Source: Endozoicomonas sp. G2_2 (lineage in GTDB: Bacteria > Pseudomonadota > Gammaproteobacteria > Nevskiales > Salinisphaeraceae). Taken from it: a stretch of DNA of 64,000 nt. Where the stretch lies: contig NZ_JAGHQU010000005.1 of NCBI RefSeq assembly GCF_017744135.1, positions 62,001 through 126,000 of the forward strand. The letters run 5' to 3'. How positions within the stretch are numbered: the stretch's first letter is position 1; the number at the start of each line of letters is the position of its first letter. Below the pieces are notes generated by a model. It saw nothing but the letters and a program-made list of their open reading frames with translations. It had not been told where the DNA came from and made no database searches. A program made the position numbers and the translations under genes. This document shows positions 15,862-24,193 of the stretch, one piece after another.

Positions 15862-17352
15862 ATGACCCAGTCACAGGGGGCGACCGTGGGCGCGCGCGCG
15901 AGCGATCCCGTTCGGGCCGACCGCGACGAGCGCGAACGCCTGCAACTCCAGCGCATGGAGCGCGCCCTGGTGCGCGCCTGGCTGACCGCGCCGAATGCCA
16001 TGCCCCAGGCCGACTACGAATGCCTGCGGTATGCCTTCGGCCTGGCGAAGCTGCATGTCTTTCGCGTGCCCGGCACGCGCCACGAAATCGTGGTGGACGG
16101 CGCGCGTATCGCGCCGCTGCGAGCCTGGCTGCTGGAACATCTTTATGACCGCCTGCGCGGCTCGGCGACCGCGGAACAGAAGCTGAGCTTCTGTCTCGAG
16201 GCCGTGCCGGATGCGCGCCGGCGCTGTATCGAGCTGCGCCGCGAGCTGCTCGCGCTGCACGGCGACGAATTCGCTGCCGACGATCTCGACCGCGAGGCCG
16301 GCAAACGGGCGCTGGTGATCGTGGCCGGCGGCGGCGGCGGCGCCGGCTATGTGTATGCCGGTGCGTTCGCGCGGCTCATGGAGGCCAATCTGATTCCCGA
16401 CTACATGGTCGGCAACTCCATCGGCGCGATCCTGGGGTTGTTCCGTGCCCAGCGCCGGCACGGCGACGTCAACGACTATCTCGACTTCGCCAGCAAGCTC
16501 AAGAACGGCGACATCTTCACCGGCGCCCGCCGACGCAGCGAGTTCTGTCTGCCCGGCCTGCTGCATCTGCACCTGCGCGCGCTGCACCAGCGCATGTCGA
16601 CCGGGGACCTGCGCCGGCCGCTGCGTCTGGATGAAATGGAAATTCCGCTCGATCTCGTGGTGGCGGGCATCCGGCGCCGCCCGTACGAGCGCCTGCCGTC
16701 CGACGTGCGCGCACCCCGCCAGGGCGCCGAGCGCTGGCTGCCGATGTGGATGCAGGTGGCCGCGCGGTTCACGCGGCTGCTGCAGTTCTTCAGCGCCGAC
16801 GTGGTGGAGCCCATCGTGCTCGGCCGCGATACCGACACCCGGCAGGTGCATGCCGTGGACGCCGCCGGTTTCTCGGCGGCGGTGCCCAGCATTCTCCAGT
16901 ACGAACCGGGGCCGGGCGCGGGCGTGACCCGCGAGATATTCTCCGAACTGATGGCGACGCGCGAGCTGGCGGCGATCGTCGACGGCGGCGTGGCCGACAA
17001 CGTGCCGGCGCGGGCGGCCTGGCGTGGCATCGCGGCCGGGCGCGCGGCTACACGCAATGCCTATTATCTGGCCTTCGACTGTTTCTTCCCGCGCGTCGAT
17101 GCCAAGAATTTCTGGCTCTGGCCGATCACCCAGACGGTGCAGATGCAGATGCGCGTCAACCGGGTTTATGCCGACACCATGGTGCGTTTCAATCGCACTT
17201 TGTCGCCGCTGAACATCGTGCCGAGCCCGGGTGCGCTGCACCTGTCGGTGGGTTGGGGGTATCAGGAAATGGACGAGCGCATGCCCGAGGTCGAGGAGAT
17301 GCTGCGGCCGGTCAGTCTGGTTTCCGGGCAGACGGAGGCACGTGCGTCATGA
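15862..17352 (+). CDS. patatin-like phospholipase
   Basis: 496 residues with a patatin lipase domain in the second half. The oxyanion-hole glycines GGGGGAG are at 156-162, the nucleophile elbow GNSIG has Ser186, and the dyad Asp374 is in DGG (IVDGGVADN). All three catalytic elements are intact, so an acyl-hydrolase acting on membrane or storage lipids is expected. The first 150 residues are a helical extension without a recognised domain, and there is no signal peptide, so it is cytoplasmic or peripherally membrane-bound. The stop overlaps the ATG of the following membrane protein (ATGA), so the two are translationally coupled and probably work together. Confidence 0.88.
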   Translation: MTQSQGATVGARASDPVRADRDERERLQLQRMERALVRAWLTAPNAMPQADYECLRYAFGLAKLHVFRVPGTRHEIVVDGARIAPLRAWLLEHLYDRLRGSATAEQKLSFCLEAVPDARRRCIELRRELLALHGDEFAADDLDREAGKRALVIVAGGGGGAGYVYAGAFARLMEANLIPDYMVGNSIGAILGLFRAQRRHGDVNDYLDFASKLKNGDIFTGARRRSEFCLPGLLHLHLRALHQRMSTGDLRRPLRLDEMEIPLDLVVAGIRRRPYERLPSDVRAPRQGAERWLPMWMQVAARFTRLLQFFSADVVEPIVLGRDTDTRQVHAVDAAGFSAAVPSILQYEPGPGAGVTREIFSELMATRELAAIVDGGVADNVPARAAWRGIAAGRAATRNAYYLAFDCFFPRVDAKNFWLWPITQTVQMQMRVNRVYADTMVRFNRTLSPLNIVPSPGALHLSVGWGYQEMDERMPEVEEMLRPVSLVSGQTEARAS

Positions 17353-18389
17353 GCGAAAACCAGGAACATCGCCAGGGCGCCAGCCCGTTCGATCTGGTCT
17401 CGGGCGATCGCACCCTGCGCGAGCGGCTGTTTCTTTTCTGGGATCTGGCGATCATCGTGCTGGTGTCGCTGAATCTGGCGTTGATCATATTCGACGCGCT
17501 GTTTGCGATCGGCCCGCTCGCGAACGTGTTCGAATCCGTCTGGTCGTCCGGCCACGGCTGGTACGAGTCGAACGTGCACGAGAATTTCGTGGCCATCGAC
17601 CTGGTGTTCGTGGCGATCTTCGTCACCGACGTGCTGGCCGGCTGGGCGCTCGCGATCGCCCAGAAGCGCTACTACCGCTGGTATTTCTATCCGTTCGCGC
17701 GCTGGTATGACGTGCTCGGTTGTATTCCGGTGGCGGGGTTTCGTTTTCTGCGCGTGCTGCGTGTCATCACCATCACCATGCGTCTGCAGCGTCTGGGCGT
17801 GATCGATATCCGCAACTGGGCGGTCTACAAGACCGCCATGGTCTATTACGACATCGTGGTCGAAGAGATTTCCGACCGGGTCGTGATCAAGGTGTTGTCG
17901 GGGGCCCAGGAGGAGCTGCAGAGCGGCGGCCAGGAGCTTTCGCACCGCGTCGTGCGCGAAGTGATTCAGCCGCGCCAGCAGCGTCTCGTGCAGGCAGCCA
18001 GCACGCATATCGAGAACGCCATCACCAGCGCCTATCAGGCCAATCGCGAGGAACTGCAGGCCTATGTCGCCAACGTGGTCAATCGCGGTGTGGACAACAA
18101 TGCCGCACTCCAGAATCTGGAACGCGTGCCGATGCTGGGCAGCTTCGTGTCGCGCGCGCTCGACGAGGCGATCACCGACACCGTGAACAACGTGCTCGAC
18201 GAGGCGGTCAATGGCCTGTCCTCCGCGGATTTCGATGCGCTGGTGCAGAACATCACCGACAGCGTGATTTCGCGCCTGCTCGCGGACGACATCGGCCAGA
18301 CGTCGGAGGTGCGCGACGCTGTCGTGGAAATCCTCGACCTGGTCAAGGAGCAGGTCGCCGTGCAGCGCTGGCGCGAGCATTTCGAGTAG
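17349..18389 (+). CDS. voltage-sensor-like membrane protein without a pore
   Basis: 346 residues. Four hydrophobic segments fall at about 27-54, 78-105, 111-128 and 130-148. The fourth is S4-like, with Arg at 132, 135, 138, 145 and 148, the every-third-residue spacing of voltage sensors. No S5, pore loop with TxGYG, or S6 follows. Instead residues 160-346 form a soluble, amphipathic helical domain with repeated Val/Ile-Gln-Asn patterns. Annotation pipelines may label relatives ion transporter. ATGA overlap with the patatin gene implies joint synthesis. Whether it senses potential, forms a pore by oligomerising, or merely tethers the lipase is unknown. Confidence 0.75.
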   Translation: MSENQEHRQGASPFDLVSGDRTLRERLFLFWDLAIIVLVSLNLALIIFDALFAIGPLANVFESVWSSGHGWYESNVHENFVAIDLVFVAIFVTDVLAGWALAIAQKRYYRWYFYPFARWYDVLGCIPVAGFRFLRVLRVITITMRLQRLGVIDIRNWAVYKTAMVYYDIVVEEISDRVVIKVLSGAQEELQSGGQELSHRVVREVIQPRQQRLVQAASTHIENAITSAYQANREELQAYVANVVNRGVDNNAALQNLERVPMLGSFVSRALDEAITDTVNNVLDEAVNGLSSADFDALVQNITDSVISRLLADDIGQTSEVRDAVVEILDLVKEQVAVQRWREHFE

Positions 18390-18426
18390 GATCGGATCAA
18401 CGCGCCCGATACGAGAGCCGATCGCG

Positions 18427-19479
18427 ATGCCGTCACCGCACCCAAGCCGTAAACGCCGCTTTTTCACGGTCCTGATGCTGGGTCTGCTCGTGCTTGCCCT
18501 GGCGGCCTGCGAGTGGACCGATCTGGTCGATGGCGATGACGACGAAGACGACACCGGCAGCGACAACACGCCGCCCGCGACCGAAACCAACGTGCCCGGC
18601 CTGAGCGTGGCCGTGTCGAGCAGCGATTTCGATACCACCCTCGCCGCCATCACCAGCCGCACCAGCGATCGCAATATCGCAACCGTCGACCATCAGGCGA
18701 ACGCGCAGCAAGCCGGCCGCAGCCTGCGGCCGACGACGACGGTGCTGTTCGACGACCCGAATCGCTCGTCGCCGCTGATCGCCGCCGACCCGCGCGCCGG
18801 GCTCGATCTGCCGACCCGGGTACTGGTCTATCGCGATAGCGATTCGGACGTGGCCGCGGCCTATACGAACGCGGCCTATCTCGATGCCCGCTACGACCTG
18901 GACGACGCCGAGGCCGGCGCGCTCGACGGCCTGGATGCGGATCTCGAAGCCCTGGTGGGCGACGCGACCGGCGATGACCCGGGCGCCGGCCCGGCCAGCG
19001 GCATCGGCGAAGGCGAGGGCATCGAAAGCGTGAGCAGCGATAACAGCTTCGCGGATACCGTCGACGCGCTGCTGGCCGCCATCGACGCGCGCTCCGACAG
19101 GCTCGGCTCGCCCACCACCGTGAACCAGCAGACGCGCGCGAACTCGGTCGGGCGCATGCTCGACCCGAGCACGCTGGTGCTGTTCACCGTCGCCGAGGAG
19201 GACAGCGCGCTGCTGCGCGCGAGCCAGACCAGCGGCGTGGACCTGCCGCAGAAGATGCTGGTCTCGGCCGACAGCAGCGGCGCCGTTACCGTGTATTACA
19301 ACGACCCGTCGTTCATCGCGGCCCGCCACGATATCGACGGCCGCGACGACGATATAGACGCACTCGCCGACCTGCTGGCCGATCTCGCCTCCGAAGCGGC
19401 CGGCAGCAGCACGGCGACGGCCACCCCGAACACGCCAGACACGGACGACGACACCGAGGCCGGACAGGCGTCGCCGTAA
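18427..19479 (+). CDS. lipoprotein with two DUF302 domains
   Basis: 350 residues. The N terminus is a lipoprotein signal with lipobox LAAC (Cys28), followed by an acidic linker (VDGDDDEDD). Two homologous domains follow, about 60-165 and 195-310, each with the DUF302 pattern: a PTTTVLF/PSTLVLF strand, DLPTRVLVY or DLPQKMLVS, then AAYLDARYDLDD or PSFIAARHDIDG. DUF302 proteins are small, often periplasmic and of unknown function. The gene starts 37 nt after the voltage-sensor-like gene and could share its transcript. Its Asp-rich composition is typical of exported proteins in salt-adapted bacteria. Confidence 0.85.
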   Translation: MPSPHPSRKRRFFTVLMLGLLVLALAACEWTDLVDGDDDEDDTGSDNTPPATETNVPGLSVAVSSSDFDTTLAAITSRTSDRNIATVDHQANAQQAGRSLRPTTTVLFDDPNRSSPLIAADPRAGLDLPTRVLVYRDSDSDVAAAYTNAAYLDARYDLDDAEAGALDGLDADLEALVGDATGDDPGAGPASGIGEGEGIESVSSDNSFADTVDALLAAIDARSDRLGSPTTVNQQTRANSVGRMLDPSTLVLFTVAEEDSALLRASQTSGVDLPQKMLVSADSSGAVTVYYNDPSFIAARHDIDGRDDDIDALADLLADLASEAAGSSTATATPNTPDTDDDTEAGQASP

Positions 19480-19534
19480 CGCCGCATGTGATCGACGGAC
19501 CTCAGGCGGGCCATAGCCGCCGCGACGCCGGGGT

Positions 19535-20503
19535 TTACCAGCGCGCCCGAACGCCGCGCACGTCGATATGTACGAATGGCCCGTGTGCTGCATTGGCCGG
19601 GTATACGCTCATGCCGCCGGCCAGCGACGGTTGTTCGGCAACCACGGCCTCGACGAGATCGGCGAGCCAGCGCGCATCTGCCGTATCGACCGCCGAATCG
19701 CCGTTGAGGTCATCCATGCGCCCGTCGCCGTCTGCATCCACGAAGATGTCCGCGGCACTGCCGAACAGGTGCTGACTGTAAACGGTCGTGTTGCCAATAT
19801 CCGCGTTGTACCAGGGTGTGCGGTAGCCGCTCATTACCGTAATCGTGTCGAGCGCGATGCCGGCCTCGCGCAGGGCGGCGTGGAGGTGTTCGAGTTTTTC
19901 CAACAGGCGCGGGCGCAGACGCAGGTATTTCGGCCAGTGGTCGGGCTGCTGGTGGCACAGGAACTGGCCGAGCGTGAAATGCGCTGATACCGCCATGTCG
20001 CGATTGGCCGGCGTGACCTGGATCAGTGCATCGGGCGGTGCCGAGTTGGCATCCCCGCGCAGCCCGTGCGGTTCGTAGTGCCCGATTCGATAGCCGTCTA
20101 TTTCGGTGCGGCGCGAATCGAACGGCTTCTGCACGAAAATGTTGATTCGTCGATGGCGACCGTTAGCACGGTCATGGATCACGAGCGGGTAGGCACCTGG
20201 CGCGCGCGGCGCGCGCCAACGCCAACGCGCGGCGGCAGCCTGTTCGATCACGCCGGCACCGGAAGTCTGCAAGGTTAGATCGGCATCCAAGGACAGGCTG
20301 TCGGCGGAGAGCGCCAGCACCTGGCCAGGCTTGACGAACGCCGCGCGAAGAGACTCCGCCATCGGCTCGCCGTCGATCGCGAGCGCCAAACCGGCCGCGA
20401 AACCGGATTCGGTAACGCTTGTGTCCGCCTGCGCCAGCCGGGTGTGAACGGCGGGCAGCCAGAGCGCGGCGCCCAGCAGCGCGATGGTGGCCCAGCGCTT
20501 CAA
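19535..20503 (-). CDS. M15-type murein peptidase, exported
   Basis: 322 residues with a signal peptide (about 1-27). The C-terminal half carries the D-Ala-D-Ala carboxypeptidase/endopeptidase-like pattern: SGYRTPWYN, SQHLFGSAADI (His and Asp zinc ligands) and FVHIDVRG (His ligand). Between the ligands is an acidic insert DADGDGRMDDLNGDSAVDTADA that looks like a calcium-binding EF-hand/dockerin-type loop. It likely cleaves peptidoglycan cross-bridges or stem peptides in the periplasm. The ATG overlaps the stop of the upstream L,D-transpeptidase gene by 4 nt, so the two wall enzymes form an operon. Confidence 0.85.
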   Translation of the reverse strand: MKRWATIALLGAALWLPAVHTRLAQADTSVTESGFAAGLALAIDGEPMAESLRAAFVKPGQVLALSADSLSLDADLTLQTSGAGVIEQAAAARWRWRAPRAPGAYPLVIHDRANGRHRRINIFVQKPFDSRRTEIDGYRIGHYEPHGLRGDANSAPPDALIQVTPANRDMAVSAHFTLGQFLCHQQPDHWPKYLRLRPRLLEKLEHLHAALREAGIALDTITVMSGYRTPWYNADIGNTTVYSQHLFGSAADIFVDADGDGRMDDLNGDSAVDTADARWLADLVEAVVAEQPSLAGGMSVYPANAAHGPFVHIDVRGVRARW

Positions 20504-22311
20504 CGCGAGCCGGCCGCGGTGGCCGTGGGGCCGTTGTTGACTTGGCGCATCGCGGCTTCGACGCGGTCGTCATTGTCGTAAAGGTCGGCGCGGAAATTCA
20601 CACCGGCATCATCGACAAAGGCCGTCCAATACGCGAGATAGACGGGGATGGCCTCGTCGAGCATGACCTGCTCACGCTCGCCCTCGTGAAGCGCGGTCTG
20701 GATACGTGCGCTGTCCCAATCGGCCTGACGGGAAAGCACGAATTCGGCCAGCTGATCCGGATACTGCACGCGCACGCAGCCGTGACTGAAATCGCGCTCC
20801 GCCCGGGTGAATAACTGCTCAGCAGGGCTGTCGTGGAGATAGACTGCATATTCGTTCGGAAACATGAACTTGACCAGTCCGAGCGCATTCTGGTTGCCGC
20901 CGCGCTGGCGCACGTAAAGATCACCCGCCTCCACCTTGTCGATGTTTTCCGGCGTGGCCGGCAGTATTTCGGCATCGGGCGTGAATCGGGACACGATTTC
21001 GTAGTTCTTGGCCTCGAGATAACCGGAATCCTCGCGCGCCTCGGGCACGATTTCGTCCGCTGCGATGCCCGGCGGTACGTTCCAGTAGGGGCGAAAAACC
21101 ACGTATTCCATGGCGTCCGAAAACACCGGCGTGGCCCGGTCATCGTAGGATTCGCCCACAACGACGCGCATCTCCAGTGTGGATCGGCCGCCTTCGTAGG
21201 CACGCAGGCGGTATTCGGGAATATTGACCATCACGTAGCGTTCGCCCAGATCCGCGGGCAGCCAGCGCCACCGTTCAAGATTTATCGTGATCTGACGTAC
21301 GCGCTGGCTTGCCGGCACGTTGAGCGCGGCCCGCGTGCCGGGGCCGACCTTGCCGTCGACCTTGAGCCCGTGGCGACGCTGGAAGCGTTCGACGGCCTCG
21401 GCCAGCCGGGCGTCGTAGCGCGTCGAGCGCGTATTGCTTGTCCCCTCGGCGGCGCTGTCGTCCATGGTTTCGAGCCCGTCAACCCCGTCCTCGACGTGAT
21501 CTCCCGTGCCGCTGGCCGGCGCGAGGTCGCCACTGGCCTGCAGGCGCTTGCGAAGCGCGGGCACACGCGCGTCGCGCATGCCAATCTCGAGCAGCGGCCC
21601 GTCCTCCACCATGGGCCAGCCGCCCGCATCGGCGATCGCACGATAGTCGGCCAATGCCTTGACCAGACGGGTATAGCCATCGTGCGGTGGGCGCAGCTTG
21701 TCCAGTGCCGCGCCGACATCGCCGTCCCGGGTGGCCCGGCTGAGCGCGCCCGTGTAATCCGCGGGCGGCAAATCCTCGTACCAACGCGGGCGCAGATTGC
21801 CTTCGCCGACACGGCCTTTGTGCAGATCGACGGCGTAGTTGACGAAGGCACGGCTCAGACGGACATCCAGTTCAGCCAGTTGGCCCGCGGCCAGTGCACC
21901 GGGCCCGGCTTCGGCACCTTCTATGCGGCGCGCGATAGCGTCGTAGCCGTAGTCCGCGCTGACCAGCCCTTGACGGTCGGCGCGCGACAGCGCGTCCAGC
22001 AGCGTCTTGATCGCCGGACGGGCCCGGCCTCGGGCATCGAACCAGGCGGGGGCGTTGGCGTTGCGCGCGTAGTAGCCGGCCACGGCGCTGTCGACAGTGT
22101 CTTCGGACAATGCGTCCAATTCGGACGCGATCGCGCGCGCCCGGGCCACGCGCGGTGCGCTGCCGCTGTTCGGACGATCGCTATCGGTGGTGGTCGTGCT
22201 TTGGGCCGGCGCCGCGGGCGGCGTGTCGCTGCGCTGCTGAGGCGCGGTGCTGCAGCCGGTGCCGGCCATGACGAAAAAGCCGGCCCATAGCCAGCGGTTG
22301 AAAGCATTCAC
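20500..22311 (-). CDS. L,D-transpeptidase (YcbB/LdtD-like) lipoprotein
   Basis: About 603 residues from a GTG start at 22311, which puts a hydrophobic signal directly before a possible lipid-attachment Cys in MAGTGC. A GTG at 22371 is the alternative. Domain order follows E. coli LdtD: an N-terminal scaffold domain, a peptidoglycan-binding domain (RFQRRHGLKVDGKVGPGTRAAL), and a YkuD catalytic domain with the nucleophile Cys in FSHGCVRVQYP. It would make 3-3 cross-links between diaminopimelate residues. Its stop overlaps the following M15-type peptidase gene, so synthesis and trimming of these links may be coordinated. Confidence 0.9.
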   Translation of the reverse strand: MNAFNRWLWAGFFVMAGTGCSTAPQQRSDTPPAAPAQSTTTTDSDRPNSGSAPRVARARAIASELDALSEDTVDSAVAGYYARNANAPAWFDARGRARPAIKTLLDALSRADRQGLVSADYGYDAIARRIEGAEAGPGALAAGQLAELDVRLSRAFVNYAVDLHKGRVGEGNLRPRWYEDLPPADYTGALSRATRDGDVGAALDKLRPPHDGYTRLVKALADYRAIADAGGWPMVEDGPLLEIGMRDARVPALRKRLQASGDLAPASGTGDHVEDGVDGLETMDDSAAEGTSNTRSTRYDARLAEAVERFQRRHGLKVDGKVGPGTRAALNVPASQRVRQITINLERWRWLPADLGERYVMVNIPEYRLRAYEGGRSTLEMRVVVGESYDDRATPVFSDAMEYVVFRPYWNVPPGIAADEIVPEAREDSGYLEAKNYEIVSRFTPDAEILPATPENIDKVEAGDLYVRQRGGNQNALGLVKFMFPNEYAVYLHDSPAEQLFTRAERDFSHGCVRVQYPDQLAEFVLSRQADWDSARIQTALHEGEREQVMLDEAIPVYLAYWTAFVDDAGVNFRADLYDNDDRVEAAMRQVNNGPTATAAGSR

Positions 22312-22391
22312 GTAATGGTTTGGATTCGATCCCCTGGCGATGATGCTATCGCAGGCGCCCGGGCGGATCACATCCGGGCCGGCGCCGCGCG

Positions 22392-22979
22392 CTAACCAGT
22401 GTTCTCGATCTCGACCATGGGGCGGATACGGCGCAGACGCTCGAGCGGATCGTTCGTGGCGAGCAGATCGTGCTTGGTGGCGGCATCGAAGGGCAGCAGT
22501 TCGGTCAGCCGCGCAGACAGCCAGCTCGCGGAGTCGTAGGCCGTGCCGCGCTGTTCGTAGGGCAGGCCGATCTCTTCGATGAGCGCGGCCGCCACCTGCT
22601 TGAGCTGTGAGAACTCGATCGGGCAGGCGCTATCTGCATCCTCGCGAATGAAATCGACCTCGCCCCACCACAGGCCGTTGTCGGCCTGGCGGGTGGACAC
22701 GACATCGAAACGCCGCCGCCCCTCGACGGTGATCCCCAGCGTGCCGTCGTCGAGACGGTCGAAGTCCACGATTTCCACCAGCGTGCCCACCGCCCGTGGG
22801 CTGCTGAACTCGTGATCCTTTTCTGCCGGCCGGGCGGCACATACGCCGAAGCCCGTCTGGCCCTTCATGCACATCGAAACCATGTCGAGATAGCGCGGCT
22901 CGAAGATGCGCAGCGGCATGATGCCGCCGGGAAAGATCACGGTGGTCAGGGGAAACAGCGGGTAGTCGGGATGGTCCAT
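22392..22979 (-). CDS. LON substrate-binding-domain protein
   Basis: 195 residues consisting only of the N-terminal (LAN) domain of Lon protease: YPLFPLTTVIFPGGIMPLRIFEPRYL at the start, FGVC and VGTLVEI in the middle, and ITVEGRRRFDV. No AAA or protease domain follows, so it is a free-standing member, common in gammaproteobacteria near cell-wall or metabolic genes. It may act as an adaptor or protein-binding module; the function is unproven. It ends 80 nt before the L,D-transpeptidase gene and may be co-transcribed with it. Confidence 0.88.
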   Translation of the reverse strand: MDHPDYPLFPLTTVIFPGGIMPLRIFEPRYLDMVSMCMKGQTGFGVCAARPAEKDHEFSSPRAVGTLVEIVDFDRLDDGTLGITVEGRRRFDVVSTRQADNGLWWGEVDFIREDADSACPIEFSQLKQVAAALIEEIGLPYEQRGTAYDSASWLSARLTELLPFDAATKHDLLATNDPLERLRRIRPMVEIENTG

Positions 22980-23127
22980 AGGCCGTCGGCAGGCGTCGTG
23001 CGAAATGGAGGCGGCCGCGGCGACCGCCTGTGTTTCATCTTACGCGCTTGGGCGGCACCGCGTTGCCGGTGCGTTGCCACGCGTCACGCGTGGACAGCGC
23101 GATGCGCCCGGGCTAAGGTCGCGACCC

Positions 23128-23589
23128 ATGGACGAGACGCTGGACAAGCGCGACCCGGCCGTACGCGCGGGCATCGCGGCGCGATTCAACGCGCGTATTC
23201 CCTACAACCAGGCGATCGGGCTGCGCGTGGTCGATGTCAGCACCGATCGTATCGTCACCGCGCTGGCCTATCGCGAGGATTTTCTCGGCGATCCGACGGC
23301 CGGTCTCTGGCATACCGCCGTGGGCCTGAGCGCGGCCGACAGCACCTGCGGGCTGGCGGTGTTTCTCGCCTTGCCCGGGCTGGAATCCATCGCCACGCTG
23401 GATCTGCGCATGGACTACCTGCGTCCGGCGGTAGCGGGCCACGATCTCCGGATCGAGGCCGAGTGCTATCACCTCACGCGCTGCGTGGGTTTCGTGCGGG
23501 CAACGCTGCACCAGGGCGAGCGCGAACGCGCCGTTTCGCTGTGTACCGCGGCGTTCATGCGCACCGGCCAACCCATGGCGGTCTCGTGA
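23128..23589 (+). CDS. PaaI-like hotdog thioesterase (first of a pair)
   Basis: 153 residues of the hotdog fold. The opening helix leads into IPYNQAIGLRVVDV, the central helix is TAVGLSAADSTCGLAVFLALPG, and the last strands include TLDLRMDYLRPAVAG, a typical acyl-CoA thioesterase pattern. In most PaaI-type enzymes the central helix reads HGG..., while here the residues are WHTAVGLSAAD, so the catalytic acid is probably Asp in SAADS. The substrate is unknown. The stop overlaps the GTG start of the next, related gene, which suggests a heterodimer or tetramer. Confidence 0.82.
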   Translation: MDETLDKRDPAVRAGIAARFNARIPYNQAIGLRVVDVSTDRIVTALAYREDFLGDPTAGLWHTAVGLSAADSTCGLAVFLALPGLESIATLDLRMDYLRPAVAGHDLRIEAECYHLTRCVGFVRATLHQGERERAVSLCTAAFMRTGQPMAVS

Positions 23590-24050
23590 GCGGCGTGGAC
23601 GAGCCCTCGGCCGCCATCGATGATTCCGCAGCCCTGGTCGCGGCGATTCCCTATGCGCGTTATCTGGATATCCGGATCGAGACGGCGACCGGCGAAACCG
23701 GGCGCATCTATCGCATGCCCTTTCGCGACGCGCTGATCGGCAGTCCGCGGCTGCAGGCGCTGCACGGCGGCACGGTCGCCAGCCTGTTGGAGCTGGCCAT
23801 GCAGTTCGAGGTGCTGATCGCCGAACGCCAGGCGCGCCTGCCGTATCCGGTGGATTTCTCGATCGACTACTGGCGCTCGGCCGCCGCCAGCGACTGCCAC
23901 TGCCGGTGTCGGTTGATCCGCTCGGGCCGGCGCGTTGCCCAGGTGCAGGCCGAATGCTGGCAGGACGATCCCGAGCGGCCGATCGCCTTCGCGCGCGCGG
24001 ATTTCCTGTTGCGTACGGCCGATGGGGCCGAGCCGTCGAACGACGCCTGA
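23586..24050 (+). CDS. PaaI-like hotdog thioesterase (second of a pair)
   Basis: 154 residues from a GTG that overlaps the previous stop (GTGA). It has the same hotdog plan: AIPYARYLDIRIE, the active-helix LHGGTVASLLELAMQFEVL with canonical His-Gly-Gly, and VDFSIDYWRSAAASD. Here the catalytic helix is closer to the standard form than in the partner gene, so this may be the more active subunit. Two adjacent, coupled but divergent hotdog proteins are most easily explained as duplicated subunits of one enzyme. TesB follows 143 nt later on the same strand. Confidence 0.82.
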   Translation: MSGVDEPSAAIDDSAALVAAIPYARYLDIRIETATGETGRIYRMPFRDALIGSPRLQALHGGTVASLLELAMQFEVLIAERQARLPYPVDFSIDYWRSAAASDCHCRCRLIRSGRRVAQVQAECWQDDPERPIAFARADFLLRTADGAEPSNDA

Positions 24051-24193
24051 TCGTGCCTTGCCCGCCGGCGCTGCCGGGATCGGGCAGGGATGCATTAGAC
24101 TAAGGGCTAAGAAGGGGCCGCGAGCCGGTCCCTGTTTCTTCGGTTCCAAGACGCCGTCCGCCCCGCGCCGACGGCCCGTAAGCGAGACGCACG

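Noticed and set aside
12759-16001. 1,080-codon open frame on the minus strand
   Set aside because: It runs antisense across the sulfotransferase and MBL exonuclease genes, which have clear motifs; its translation is Arg/Ala/Gly-rich with no domain, as expected from codon position bias in GC-rich DNA.
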